Part shown: in pieces, positions 34,071 to 43,285 of the stretch
Position numbering within the stretch: the stretch's first letter is position 1
Layout of the letters: each line of letters starts with the position of its first letter
NCBI GenBank assembly: GCA_046331705.1
Contig: JAXLQJ010000022.1
Location: 41,333 to 105,332 of the forward strand
DNA length: 64,000 bases
DNA from: JADJOY01 sp046331705 [NCBI: bacterium]
GTDB lineage: Bacteria; JADJOY01
Reading direction: 5' to 3'
Notes under the pieces: generated by a model
The model's database searches: none
What the model was told of the DNA's origin: nothing
What the model saw: the letters and a program-made list of their open reading frames with translations, nothing else
Position numbers and translations under genes: made by a program

Positions 34071-35594
34071 TCAGCGAAACACGCGGCGCGTGATCTCGCC
34101 CTTGGCGCCGTGGAAGAGGTTCACCAGGAAGCGGAGCTGGCGCTCGCTCGCCTTGGTGTACGGGAACCACAGCGGCTCGCGCTTGGGCGTGAGCTTGCTG
34201 ATCATCACCGCTTGCACGTTGCAGTACTGGACGTAGCCCTGCTCGGCGAACGCGCGTCCGATCCCCGAATGCTTGATGCCGCCGAACGGTAGGCGGACGT
34301 TGAGCGCCTGGATCAACGCGTCGTTCACGGCGACGCCGCCGGTGCGGAAGCGCCGCACGATGCGCATCGCACGGGCGCCGTCGCGGGTCCACACCGAGCC
34401 GGCGAGACCGAAATCGGAGTCGTTGGCGAGCGTCAGCGCATGCTCGTCGTTGCGTGACTTGAGCACGGTGAGCAGCGGGCCGAAGGTCTCCTCGCGCACG
34501 GCGGGCATCTCTGGCGTGCAATCGGCCAGGATCGTGGGCTCGAACCACACGCCGGGGCGGTCGAGGCGCTTGCCGCCGGTGACGATCCGCGCGCCGAGCT
34601 TGGTGCTGGCCGCGATGTGGCGCTCGATCCGCTCGAGCTCCTGCTCCATCGTGAGCGCGCCCATCGCGCCGTCGGGACGCGCCGGACTGATCTTCTGCGC
34701 GCGCTCGGCGAGCATCTTCACCAGCGGCTCGTAGACCTTCTCGTCGGCGATCACACGCTTCACGGCGATGCACGTCTGACCGGCGTTCAGGAAGGCGCCC
34801 CAGGTGATGCCGTTGGCCACGCGCTCGAGATCGGCGTCGTCGCACACGATCGCGGCGTCCTTGCCGCCCAGCTCGAGCACCACCGGCGTGAGGTGCTTGG
34901 CGGCGGCCTCCATCACGCGGCGCCCGGTGGGCGGAGCGCCGGTGAACGAGACCACGTCGACCCGCGCGTCGATGATCGCGGCTCCCACCGAGCCGTCGCC
35001 GATCACCACCTGGATCACGCCCTCGGGCACTCCCGCCGCGCGGCACAACTCTCCGATCAGGAGCCCCACCCGCGGCGAGTGCTCGGACGGCTTGTGGACC
35101 ACGGCGTTGCCGGCGGCGAGCGCCGGGATCACCTGGGCCATCGCCAGGAAGAACGGGTAATTCCAGGGCGAGATCACCGCCACGACGCCGGCGGGTCGAT
35201 AGTAGATTCGGTTCGAACGCCCCGGGAACGGGCCCGTGCGGACCTTCTTGCCCTGCTCCAGCTCGAGGGCGAGCGCCGCGTAGTAGTTGCAGAAGTCCGC
35301 GACGCCGAGCACCACCGCGCGCGCCTCGAAGAGGCTCTTGCCGGTCTCGCGGCTATCGGTCGCGGCGAGCTCGTCCTGACGCTCGATCACCAGGTCGCGC
35401 AGCCGATGGAGCATCTTGGCGCGCGCCGCCGCGGGGGTCTCGCCCCAGTTGAGCTGCGCCTGCCGCGCGCGCGCCACCATCGCCCGCACGTCCTCGGGCG
35501 AATGGGCGGCGAGCGACTCCAAGGCCTCGCCGGTGGCCGGGTTGTAGGAAGGGATCGAGCCGGGGCTTCGGGCCGCGTTCTTCGGGATCGCCAT
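34071..35594 (-). CDS. NAD(P)-dependent aldehyde dehydrogenase
   Basis: 507 residues, full family length. Motifs in order: ISPWNYPF (141-148), HKPSEHSP with K168 for the cofactor, the FTGAPPTGRRV turn of the Rossmann site, E241 in LELGGKD as general base and C275 in NAGQTC as nucleophile. The C-terminal LPFGGIKHSGIGRAF closes the active site. Closest in style to betaine or coniferyl-aldehyde dehydrogenases, oxidising an aldehyde to an acid in the cytoplasm. The tail after residue 470 (WFPYTKASERQLRFLVNLFH) is longer than in classic ALDHs and may contact membrane or partner. It stands alone. Confidence 0.9.
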   Translation of the reverse strand: MAIPKNAARSPGSIPSYNPATGEALESLAAHSPEDVRAMVARARQAQLNWGETPAAARAKMLHRLRDLVIERQDELAATDSRETGKSLFEARAVVLGVADFCNYYAALALELEQGKKVRTGPFPGRSNRIYYRPAGVVAVISPWNYPFFLAMAQVIPALAAGNAVVHKPSEHSPRVGLLIGELCRAAGVPEGVIQVVIGDGSVGAAIIDARVDVVSFTGAPPTGRRVMEAAAKHLTPVVLELGGKDAAIVCDDADLERVANGITWGAFLNAGQTCIAVKRVIADEKVYEPLVKMLAERAQKISPARPDGAMGALTMEQELERIERHIAASTKLGARIVTGGKRLDRPGVWFEPTILADCTPEMPAVREETFGPLLTVLKSRNDEHALTLANDSDFGLAGSVWTRDGARAMRIVRRFRTGGVAVNDALIQALNVRLPFGGIKHSGIGRAFAEQGYVQYCNVQAVMISKLTPKREPLWFPYTKASERQLRFLVNLFHGAKGEITRRVFR

Positions 35595-35880
35595 GGTGCG
35601 TCGACTGAACCCCAGCGGCCGTCACCGCGTCAAGGACACGGGGCCGAGCGACCGGCTCGACGACACGATCACTCGAGGTGCCGGAGCCGAGATCACGATC
35701 GTCGACGGCCAGTCCCTCGACCGCGTGTTTCACGTGCACACGCACCCGACCGGCGACGTGGAGATCCGGATCCTGACGATCGGCAAACGGTAGCCCCGCG
35801 GGCCGCTCCGACCAGATTGGCTGGGTCGACCCGAACGGCGAGGTCCTCGAAGCGAGCGCGGGTACTGACGTGGAGGTGAA

Positions 35881-37800
35881 TCACCTCGCCACGTTCACGA
35901 ACACCACCGGGCGCGTGAGCCCGCGACGCTCGTCGTGAGTCGCGCCCGGCGCGATCGCGCCAGCGCTCGCGGCGATGCCGCGGCCCACCTTGAGGGCCAC
36001 CGCGATGATCGTGAGCGTGGGGTTCCAGCCCGAGCTGGTGGGCAGCAGGCTGCCGTCGGCGGCCCACAGATTGTCGAGGTCGTGGAAGCGGCCGCTCGCG
36101 TCGGTGACCGATATCGCGGGGTCGAGCCCCATGCGCAGCGTCCCGAGGACGTGACGGGTGCGCGGCGGTCCGGCCAGCGCCGGCTGACACGGCTCGGGAA
36201 ACGCGTAGGCGCTCTGGCCCGCGAACGAAAGCTCGCGCACACCGGTGTTGCGGACGATCGCGGCCATGATCGGCATGTAGAAGGCGCGCGCGCCGAGCTC
36301 GAAAGGATGGTGTCGGTAGGTGATCCGCGCCGCCGGGCGGCCGTGGACGTCGCGCAGACTGGGATCGAGGTCGATGCGGTTCGCGAGCTGCGGCGCGTCC
36401 TCGCCGTAGAGCTCGAGGCCGATCAGATGCTGGCCGAGGGGCTGATCGCGCATCGCGTTCTTGAGCGCCAGGCCGTAGCGCGCGCCGAGCGGGCCGGGGA
36501 GAGCGCGGGTGTAGACGAGCCCGTCGTTGGTGATCGGCAGACCGCCCGCCACCGTGAACGTGCAGGTGCCACCCAGCACCACCCGCGGGTCGGTGCCGTC
36601 GCGAAACACGCGCGGCGTGGCGCCGCCCGGCTCGACGCCGCGCAGATCGCTGACTCCATGGGTGTTGGTGCGGCCGCGCTCGCCATGGGTGCGCTCCGGC
36701 AGGAAGCCCTGCACGCGGTGAATCATGTGGAACATCAGGTTGCGGCCGAGCTGGCCGCTCGCGTTGCCGAGCCCGGGACCACCGGGATCCGAGAGCAAGC
36801 ACAGGCGCGGCGACTCGATGCCGTTGGCCGCGAGCACGTAGCGATCGGCACGCGCCGTTTGCGCGCGTCCTGCGGGATCTACGTAAACCACGCCGGTGAC
36901 GGAGCGACCGCTCCAGGTGAGCCTGCGCACCGGCGATTGGTAGCGGAGCTGGCAGCGTCCGCTGAGCAACGCGCGCCGCAACACCGTGACCGCTGGGGAG
37001 CCCTTGGCGTGGTTCGGGCAGCCGAAGCCGCTGCAGAAGCCGCAATCGATGCACGGCGGGCGGCCGTCGTAGGGCCGCGAGTTGGTGGCGAGCGGAAAGA
37101 CGTGGGGCGTGAGCGGCGAGCCGTCGAGGAGCGTGCGGCGCGCGCCTTCCGCGAGGAGCAGGTTGGAGTACATGGGCACACCCGGCGGCATCGGGTGCGG
37201 CGCGCTGCGCCACGACTCGAACGGATTTCCAGCCGCGCCCTGCACGCCGTAGAGGCGCTCGGCGTCGGTGTAGAAGGGCTCGAGGTCGGCGTAGCGAAAC
37301 GGCCAATCGGCGAAGTTGGCGCTCGCCGCGTCGGCGCCGAAGCCGGGCACGGCGAGCCCCGGTTGCGCGTCGCGCGCGCGGCGCATCGCGGTGACCAGCT
37401 CGAAGTCGATCTCCGTGAACCGCGGCGCGGCGCACGCACCCGAGAACTGGAACGCGCCGCCGACCGCTTTCGGCAGCACGTTCACGTCGTCGGTCGGAAC
37501 GGCGGCGTGGTGCTCGTCGGTACGAAACGAGCGCGGCTCGAGGAACGACTGCACCTCGAGGTAGTCGCGCAGCGCGTACTTGAGCTCGTCGTTCGAGTGG
37601 AGCGGCGGCGGCAGCTCGCCGGGATCGTCGAGGCCCGGGAACGGATTGTCGCCTGCCTCCAGGATCAGCACCGCGAGCCCCGCGCTCGTGAGCGCGTGGG
37701 CGACGGTGGCGCCGCCGGCACCGCTGCCGACGATGCACGCGTCGAAGCGCTCCAAGGCGCGATTGCCGAGCATGCAATCGTTGGCCGCGCGGGTGCTCAC
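35881..37800 (-). CDS. GMC family FAD oxidoreductase
   Basis: 639 residues. The FAD Rossmann motif is CIVGSGAGGATVAHAL (about 22-37), then VLILEAGDNPFPG. A cysteine cluster CIDCGFCSGFGCPNHAKG is typical of the membrane-linked GMC dehydrogenases related to gluconate and sorbitol dehydrogenases. The C-terminal SGWNPTLTIIAVALKVG holds the second FAD contact region. It oxidises an alcohol or sugar and, with the partner gene directly upstream, probably passes electrons to a respiratory chain. Nine bases separate the partner stop from this ATG. A cytochrome subunit is not encoded nearby. Confidence 0.88.
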   Translation of the reverse strand: MSTRAANDCMLGNRALERFDACIVGSGAGGATVAHALTSAGLAVLILEAGDNPFPGLDDPGELPPPLHSNDELKYALRDYLEVQSFLEPRSFRTDEHHAAVPTDDVNVLPKAVGGAFQFSGACAAPRFTEIDFELVTAMRRARDAQPGLAVPGFGADAASANFADWPFRYADLEPFYTDAERLYGVQGAAGNPFESWRSAPHPMPPGVPMYSNLLLAEGARRTLLDGSPLTPHVFPLATNSRPYDGRPPCIDCGFCSGFGCPNHAKGSPAVTVLRRALLSGRCQLRYQSPVRRLTWSGRSVTGVVYVDPAGRAQTARADRYVLAANGIESPRLCLLSDPGGPGLGNASGQLGRNLMFHMIHRVQGFLPERTHGERGRTNTHGVSDLRGVEPGGATPRVFRDGTDPRVVLGGTCTFTVAGGLPITNDGLVYTRALPGPLGARYGLALKNAMRDQPLGQHLIGLELYGEDAPQLANRIDLDPSLRDVHGRPAARITYRHHPFELGARAFYMPIMAAIVRNTGVRELSFAGQSAYAFPEPCQPALAGPPRTRHVLGTLRMGLDPAISVTDASGRFHDLDNLWAADGSLLPTSSGWNPTLTIIAVALKVGRGIAASAGAIAPGATHDERRGLTRPVVFVNVAR

Positions 37801-37809
37801 GACAACCGC

Positions 37810-38775
37810 TCAGAATCCGTCGCAGCGATTGCCGACGAGATTCGAGACCAGCACGATCGAACGCTGGATGCGTTCGGCGTCGGCGCCGAGCGGGCGCGGC
37901 ACGACGACGCCGTGCGCGTCGATCTCGTCCGGATTCGGCGTGGACATGGGGCGGTCCGGCCGCTCGAGGTACTCGCCACGGTCGGCTGCATAGATCGAAT
38001 AGCCGAGCGGATGAACGTCGCCGTCGAGCCCGAGCATCCGCCAACCCTCGCGGCCGCGATTGCCGCCGTACTCAGGCGCTGCGAAACAGCCTTCGAGCGT
38101 GTGCTGGATGACGAGATCCAGAAACGTAGCGCCGCGGCGCGGCTCGGGCGAGAAGGCCGCGTCGAGCACGGGAAGCAACGCGTCGCGCGCATCCGCGTCG
38201 AGCGCCGCGAAGGGCTGGTTCGCTTCCGCGCGCGAGCGCTCGTCCACGCGAGCGAGACCGTCGCGGTAGAGCTCGCGCAGGCCGCGCCGAGGGCCGAGAA
38301 GCGCGTCGTTGAAGTCGGCGCCGGGTGTCGCGCTGGTGCCGTAGAGCTCCGCTCGCCAGCGCAGCTCCTGGAGACGATCGAGCGGCAGGAAGCGAGCGAA
38401 GTCGTCAGGCGGGAAGTCGCCGGTGGGAGCGCCGGTTGCGGGATCGGGAAGCGGCTGGCGACCGCTCACCGGACCGCCCGCGTAGATCCGCGGCGGATCG
38501 GCGCCCTCGAACGCGGTGAGCAGACGCTCGATGTAGCTCACCGCGCCGAGCGCGAGCGCGCCCGGATCGTGATCCGCCGGGAAGATGCGATCGACGAGGG
38601 CTTCGAGCGTCGCGCGCTCGGTGGCGTCGAAGAACCGCGGCGTGCCGCCGTTAGCGGTGGCACAGCCGCCGAGCACCAACGGCGGAAGCGGGAGCGCGAG
38701 CGACGCCGCTCCTCCACCCACCAGCCCGAGGAAGCGCCGCCGGCGCAGCAGCGGCGGCTCGATCGGCGAGCTCAA
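37810..38775 (-). CDS. Gluconate 2-dehydrogenase subunit 3-like Tat protein
   Basis: 321 residues. The N-terminus LLRRRRFLGLVGGGAASLAL is a twin-arginine signal, followed by LGGCATANG, a lipobox-like cysteine. DATERATLEALVDRIFPADHDPGALALG is the entry of the subunit 3 family. These small subunits pair with GMC flavoprotein subunits and help export the folded pair. The start appears to be TTG, overlapping the DUF2293 stop as TTGA, which suggests translational coupling; no ATG or GTG lies before the Tat motif in a better position. Periplasmic, membrane associated. Confidence 0.85.
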   Translation of the reverse strand: MSSPIEPPLLRRRRFLGLVGGGAASLALPLPPLVLGGCATANGGTPRFFDATERATLEALVDRIFPADHDPGALALGAVSYIERLLTAFEGADPPRIYAGGPVSGRQPLPDPATGAPTGDFPPDDFARFLPLDRLQELRWRAELYGTSATPGADFNDALLGPRRGLRELYRDGLARVDERSRAEANQPFAALDADARDALLPVLDAAFSPEPRRGATFLDLVIQHTLEGCFAAPEYGGNRGREGWRMLGLDGDVHPLGYSIYAADRGEYLERPDRPMSTPNPDEIDAHGVVVPRPLGADAERIQRSIVLVSNLVGNRCDGF

Positions 38776-39476
38776 CTTGCCTCATCCACGCTGGCCATGG
38801 CGCTCCACTCGGCGAGGAGCCGCCGAACGAGCACGCCGACCTGCTCGCGCGCGTCCCAGCGCTCGGCGCCGCGCGCGAGCAACCGGTCGTAGTCCGTATG
38901 ACGATGTCGGGCGTGCGCGCCAACAGCGAGCGTCACCGCTTCGGCATCGAGTGCCTTCGCGGCGGCGCTCCGACCCACGCGCTCGCTGTGCTTGGTGCAC
39001 GCGTGACGCGCGATCGCCAGCGCCTCGTCACCCGGCAGGCGCGGGAAAAGCTCGCCGATCCGCGCCGCGAACTGGGCCACGTATCGCTCGTCGAGGTGCT
39101 CGCGGCGCGCTTCTTCACGCTCCCGGCGCCGCTCGCGCAGCTCGGCGTCCGCCAAGCATTCCTCTTCCGCGCGCGCCAGCGCCGCTTCCTCGACGAGCAC
39201 GCCCTGACGTTCGTTCCGCTTGCGGGTGCGGCTCCACTCAAGCACGACCGCCGACAGCGTCGAGTACTTGGTTGCGCGCCGGGTGAGCGCCGTGTTGCCC
39301 GATGGCAGGAACACCAGATGATCCAGATCGGAGCATTCCAAGCACAGCGCGCCTCGGCCCTCGTCGGACGTCACGAAGCGTCCCTTGCCCAGCGCATCGC
39401 CGCACTCGACACACGGCTCGTCGTCGTGATGGGAGATGAAGACCAACGTCGCGGGGTTCGCTGCGGGTGTGCTCAT
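38772..39476 (-). CDS. DUF2293 protein
   Basis: 234 residues from the ATG at 39476; a longer in-frame start at 39545 exists and neither has a clear Shine-Dalgarno. The N-terminal half has two CxxC pairs (CVECGD and CLECSD) of a treble-clef-like zinc site, then a charged coiled-coil-like stretch rich in Glu and Arg. The C-terminal half is DUF2293 (FPRLPGDEALAIARHACTKH, GRSAAAKALD, AVGAHARHRHTDYDRLLARG). Role unknown. The stop overlaps the TTG start of the next gene by four bases. Confidence 0.78.
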   Translation of the reverse strand: MSTPAANPATLVFISHHDDEPCVECGDALGKGRFVTSDEGRGALCLECSDLDHLVFLPSGNTALTRRATKYSTLSAVVLEWSRTRKRNERQGVLVEEAALARAEEECLADAELRERRREREEARREHLDERYVAQFAARIGELFPRLPGDEALAIARHACTKHSERVGRSAAAKALDAEAVTLAVGAHARHRHTDYDRLLARGAERWDAREQVGVLVRRLLAEWSAMASVDEAS

Positions 39477-39615
39477 GCGGGATCTGCGCGGCCCGGTCTT
39501 CGGGGCCGATCGCAACGCGGTACCGGGGCGATTTCCATACCCCATTCGCGCAGCGATTACCCGATTCCGATTCGGTAGGTCCGTTCCTTCCGTCGGTGAT
39601 CCGGCGCGGCCCTGC

Positions 39616-40338
39616 TCACTCGCGCGGGCCGAGGCCGAGGAAGAGGTATTGCGCGATCCGCGGCATGAGTGCCGCGACCGACTCGCGGCTCAGCCACTCG
39701 TCGAGATGGCCTTCGATGGCGAGCGCGGCGAGGCCGTGGACGAAGGACCACGCGGCCAGGCCGATGTCCTGAAGCTGCCCCTCGGCGACGATGCCCACCT
39801 GCTGCGCCTCGGCGAGCACCGCCAGCAACCGGCCGAAGGAGGCGTTCGCGACTCGATCGAGGCTCGGGTAGTCCTTCCGCCTCGCCACCACCGGTCCCAT
39901 CATCACGCGAAAGTGCGCCGGGTTCTCCACGGCGTAACGCACGTACGCGGCGCCGAGCCGACGCAGCCGCGTGAGCACGTCGGCGCCCGGCTCGCGGCTC
40001 GCTTCCGCATCCATCTTGCGGCCGAGCGCCAGAAAGCCCTGCTCGGCGACGGCCGCGAGCAGCGCGTCCTTGTCGGCGAAGTGGCGATACGGCGCGGCCT
40101 CGCTCACACCCGCGCGGCGCGCCACCGCACGCAGCGTGAGCCCCTCGAGGCCGGCCTCGCGGATCAGGTCGAGCGCGGCGGCTACCAGCGCGTTCGGCAG
40201 ATCGCCGTGGTGGTACGCGGTGGGCGCCGCGGCCCGCGACGTGCCGCGGCTGGCCCGTGTCCCGGGGTGCTTGGACGCACCCCGCGCACCGGCGATTCGG
40301 CGAGGGGGAGCGCGGCGGATCGGCGGGCGCGGCGGCAT
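39616..40338 (-). CDS. TetR/AcrR family regulator, divergent from the catabolic cluster
   Basis: 240 residues. After a basic, disordered N-terminal 40 residues, ALVAAALDLIREAGLEGLTL and SEAAPYRHFADKDALLAAVA form the TetR HTH. The C-terminal domain (FRVMMGPVV, AAWSFVHGLAALAIEGHLDE) fits the WHG-type ligand domain. The gene diverges from the carotenoid-oxygenase-headed operon, and a TGTTAnCA direct repeat lies in the gap (40430-40446), so it is the obvious local repressor, released by a pathway compound. That is inference from layout. Confidence 0.88.
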   Translation of the reverse strand: MPPRPPIRRAPPRRIAGARGASKHPGTRASRGTSRAAAPTAYHHGDLPNALVAAALDLIREAGLEGLTLRAVARRAGVSEAAPYRHFADKDALLAAVAEQGFLALGRKMDAEASREPGADVLTRLRRLGAAYVRYAVENPAHFRVMMGPVVARRKDYPSLDRVANASFGRLLAVLAEAQQVGIVAEGQLQDIGLAAWSFVHGLAALAIEGHLDEWLSRESVAALMPRIAQYLFLGLGPRE

Positions 40339-40401
40339 GGGCGAAGCGGGAAGGAGACGCGCCCCAAGACTATTCGCGCCGATCGGGAAAACGCGAATGG
40401 C

Positions 40402-40430
40402 TTGACTCTCCGGGAGGCTGCCCGCAGAAT
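40402..40430 (+). promoter_or_regulatory. Sigma-70-type promoter of the catabolic operon
   Basis: TTGACT (40402-40407) and CAGAAT (40425-40430) are 17 bases apart, matching five of six and four of six consensus bases with ideal spacing. It points to the carotenoid-oxygenase gene starting at 40499. Confidence 0.55.
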
Positions 40431-40446
40431 GTTAACACTGTTAGCA
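40430..40446. promoter_or_regulatory. Candidate TetR operator, TGTTAACA-c-TGTTAGCA
   Basis: TGTTAACA at 40430-40437, itself a perfect palindrome, is followed after one base by TGTTAGCA at 40439-40446. It sits directly over the expected transcription start of the promoter above, where a repressor would block initiation. It is AT-rich against the background and near the divergent TetR gene. Confidence 0.5.
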
Positions 40447-40498
40447 CCCATTCCGCCCGCCGATCGTCGCGCGCGCGTCCACCGCGCGGGAGGCCCGC

Positions 40499-42223
40499 AT
40501 GCCGACCGTGACTCACAACCTGTTCTGGGGTTTCGGCGAGGGGGAGCACCGCCTCGACGTCGTCGATGGCACGTGGCCCACCGACGTCGAAGGCGCGGTG
40601 TTCATCGTCGGGCCCGACAAGCGGCGTCCCGGCGGTCACTGGTTCAACGAGCACGGCTTGCTCTGCAAGATCGACTGCGTGCCCGACGCCGAGGGCCGCA
40701 TCCGTGTGCGCCATCGCCTCGTCGACACGCCGGTGAAGCGCATCCGCGACCGGTTCCCGAGCCTGTTCAAGAAGGTGTGGGTGGTGGAAATGTCGCCCTT
40801 CGGCACCACCAACCTGGCCAACACCAACGTCCAGGTGATCGATGGACGGCTCTTCGTCGGCTACGACGTCGGCCGCCAGGTGGAGGTCGATCCCGAGACC
40901 CTCGAGTTCCTCACGCCGGTGGGCGCCAACGACGAATGGACCAACGTGGCGCCGGGGCTTCTCGAGCCGATGGTCTCGGTGGCCGCCCACCCCGGCCCCG
41001 ACGACCGCGAGCACGCGTTGTGGTTCGTGAACTACGTGATGATGCCGATCCCCGGCATCCCGACCGGCTGCTGGCTCGCGCGCTGGGATCTCGAAGGCGC
41101 GGTGAAGCGCTGGAAGCTCGCCGGCATGACGCCCTTCGACTCGATTCACGACGTCAAGGTCACCCAGGATTACGTCGTCATCACCGACCTGCCCTTCGTG
41201 GTCGAACCGCAGACCTTCATGGGCGGTAAGCGGCGCCGCGCGGCCCAGGACTTCACGCGCATGTGGATCGTGCGCAAGGCCGACCTCGAACGCGCACGAC
41301 CGGAGGACGACGTCCCGGTCAAGGAGCTCACGATCCCGTACGCGAGCGGCCACATCGCCATCGACTACCGCAACCCGAACGGCGAGCTGACGGTGCATCT
41401 GCAGCACATCGGCGCCGCGGACCTCACCGTGACCTTCGAGCGCGGCGAGACCGACGCCCGCCACGGCCGCATGATCGACCCCAACTTCGAGGGCATGATC
41501 AGCCTCGGGCTCCAGCCGCCCATCACCGGCCGCTACCGCATCAAGGCCGAGACCGGCGAGGTGCTGGAAACGAAGCACTGTTGGGACAAGGAGTTCTGGG
41601 GCGGAATCCTGTGGAGCCAGAACATCACCCGCGACGACTCGATCGACCACGCGCAGAACCTCTGGTACGGCGCCCTCGGCTGGGACCCCGACATGATCCC
41701 GTCGACCATGTGGCGCCTCTACAAGGACTATCCGAGCGCCGTGGTCCCGATGGACGAGCTGCCGAGCCACTACATCCCCGGGAAGCTCGGGCGCATCGAT
41801 CTCGAGACCATGAAGTACGCCGAGTGGTGGGAGTACCCGACCGGCACGTTCCCGCACCCGCCCACCTTCGTGCCGCGCAAGAACGCGAAGCACGACACCG
41901 ATGGCTACGTGGTCGTGGTGGTGCACCAGAGCGCTCCCAAGGAAGTGCAGATCTTCGACGCCGCGAACCTCTCGCGCGGACCGCTCGCGCGCGCCACCGC
42001 GCCCACCTTCAACCCGCCGCTGCTGCTCCACTCGTGCTACTACGCGCCGCGCAGAGGCCCGCGCAACTCGCGCTACGCCGTCGACCCGTACCGCGACGCG
42101 TGGGGAGCGCTGCGCGGCTTCTCGCCGAGCCGCATGGGCTCGCTCGTCAAGGCCGCGAAGGGCATGGCCGCGATGGCACGCCGGCCCGAGAAGGCGCTCT
42201 CGATCGCCCGCACCGAGGCCTGA
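40499..42223 (+). CDS. Carotenoid/stilbene cleavage oxygenase family protein
   Basis: 574 residues, of the size of the RPE65/carotenoid cleavage dioxygenase family. The four iron-binding histidines expected for the seven-bladed propeller are assignable: H164 (VAAHPG), H217 (SIHDVKV), H300 or H303 (VHLQHIG) and H511 (LLLHSCYYAP). The second-shell acidic residues are less clear. Family members split a conjugated double bond with O2 to give two carbonyls, acting on carotenoids, apocarotenoids or lignostilbenes. Here the downstream genes could process the aldehydes or ring products. It heads the cluster behind the promoter at 40402-40430. Substrate unknown. Confidence 0.85.
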   Translation: MPTVTHNLFWGFGEGEHRLDVVDGTWPTDVEGAVFIVGPDKRRPGGHWFNEHGLLCKIDCVPDAEGRIRVRHRLVDTPVKRIRDRFPSLFKKVWVVEMSPFGTTNLANTNVQVIDGRLFVGYDVGRQVEVDPETLEFLTPVGANDEWTNVAPGLLEPMVSVAAHPGPDDREHALWFVNYVMMPIPGIPTGCWLARWDLEGAVKRWKLAGMTPFDSIHDVKVTQDYVVITDLPFVVEPQTFMGGKRRRAAQDFTRMWIVRKADLERARPEDDVPVKELTIPYASGHIAIDYRNPNGELTVHLQHIGAADLTVTFERGETDARHGRMIDPNFEGMISLGLQPPITGRYRIKAETGEVLETKHCWDKEFWGGILWSQNITRDDSIDHAQNLWYGALGWDPDMIPSTMWRLYKDYPSAVVPMDELPSHYIPGKLGRIDLETMKYAEWWEYPTGTFPHPPTFVPRKNAKHDTDGYVVVVVHQSAPKEVQIFDAANLSRGPLARATAPTFNPPLLLHSCYYAPRRGPRNSRYAVDPYRDAWGALRGFSPSRMGSLVKAAKGMAAMARRPEKALSIARTEA

Positions 42224-42238
42224 GGCGCGCGCTCGAAC

Positions 42239-43285
42239 GTGACCCGCCGTGGCGAATCGGTCGGAGGCGCGGCACACGCGCGAACGTTCGACGTGCACGC
42301 CCACGTCGTCCTCGACGAGTCCCTCGGCGCGGCTGGCGCGCACGGGCCCGAGATCGGTGAGGACGAAGGCGGCCGGCCTTGGTTCCGCGCCGGCGGCTAC
42401 TGCCTGCGCGGCGTGCGCTATCGCGGCAGCCCGTTCATGGACGTGGACGTGCGGCTCGCCGCGATGGAGCGCGCTGGCCTCGACTTCCAGGTGCTCTCGC
42501 CCAATCCGCTCACGTACTTCCACTACGTCGGCGCCGACGATGCGGTGGCCTTCTGCCGCCGCCACAACGATGCCCTCGCCGCGCTGGTGCGGCGTCATCC
42601 GCGGCGCCTCGCCGGCTTCGCGGCGCTGCCGATGCAGCACGTCGCGGCCGCGTGCGACGAGCTCGAGCGCGCGGTTCGCGAGCTCGGCTTGCTCGGCGCC
42701 TACGTCGGCACGGACTTCGGGACGCCGCTCGACTCCGAGTCGCTCGACCCGATCTACGAGAAGCTGGTCGCCCTCGACGTGCCGCTCTTCCTCCACCCCG
42801 CGCCGCACGGCATCGACGGCCCGCCGGCCGATCCGCGCCTGGCGCGCTTCGACCTGGACTTGATCGTGGGCTTCGCCACCGACGAGACGATCGCCATCGC
42901 CACGCTCCTCTACGGCGAGGTGCTGCTGCGCCATCCTCGCTTGGACGTTTGCATCAGCCATGGCGGCGGCGCGGCACCCTTCCTGGTCGGGCGGCTCGCC
43001 GCCGCCGCCCGCAAGCGCGCCTGGGCTCCTGCGGCGCTCCGTGCCGATGGCGCGTTCGAGGAGGGGATGCGCCGGATCTGGTTCGACGTCCACGTGCACG
43101 ACGCGCGCGCCTTGGAGCTTCTCGTCGAGGTGGTGGGAAACGAGCGTCTGGTGCTGGGGACCAACTTCGCCGGCTGGGATCAGGGCGATTCGCTCGAGCT
43201 GGGCGATCTGGCTCCGGTCCTCGCCGGCAACGCCCGCCGCCTGCTGCGCCTGGGCGGCGCTCCGTCGCAAGGGCCTCGATCATGA
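42239..43285 (+). CDS. ACMSD-like metal-dependent amidohydrolase (amidohydrolase_2)
   Basis: 348 residues starting at GTG, 15 bases after the oxygenase stop. TFDVHAHVV gives the first metal pair (H20, H22), FLHPAPHG and CISHGGGAAP supply the other histidines. The final motif reads GTNFAGWD where many family members have an aspartate in place of the Asn. Relatives decarboxylate or hydrolyse ring-cleavage products such as aminocarboxymuconate semialdehyde. A decarboxylase or hydrolase step after oxygenation would fit. The stop overlaps the next ATG by four bases. Confidence 0.83.
   Translation: MTRRGESVGGAAHARTFDVHAHVVLDESLGAAGAHGPEIGEDEGGRPWFRAGGYCLRGVRYRGSPFMDVDVRLAAMERAGLDFQVLSPNPLTYFHYVGADDAVAFCRRHNDALAALVRRHPRRLAGFAALPMQHVAAACDELERAVRELGLLGAYVGTDFGTPLDSESLDPIYEKLVALDVPLFLHPAPHGIDGPPADPRLARFDLDLIVGFATDETIAIATLLYGEVLLRHPRLDVCISHGGGAAPFLVGRLAAAARKRAWAPAALRADGAFEEGMRRIWFDVHVHDARALELLVEVVGNERLVLGTNFAGWDQGDSLELGDLAPVLAGNARRLLRLGGAPSQGPRS

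Noticed and set aside
35593-35793. A 66-residue plus-strand open frame starting opposite the ALDH start codon
   Set aside because: Its start overlaps the divergent ALDH ATG, it has no ribosome site and no recognised family. It is kept only as a possible gene remnant.
39521-39600. Repeat-like tract ccgattccgattcgg near the TetR and DUF2293 ends
   Set aside because: The inverted match is too short and imperfect to support a site.
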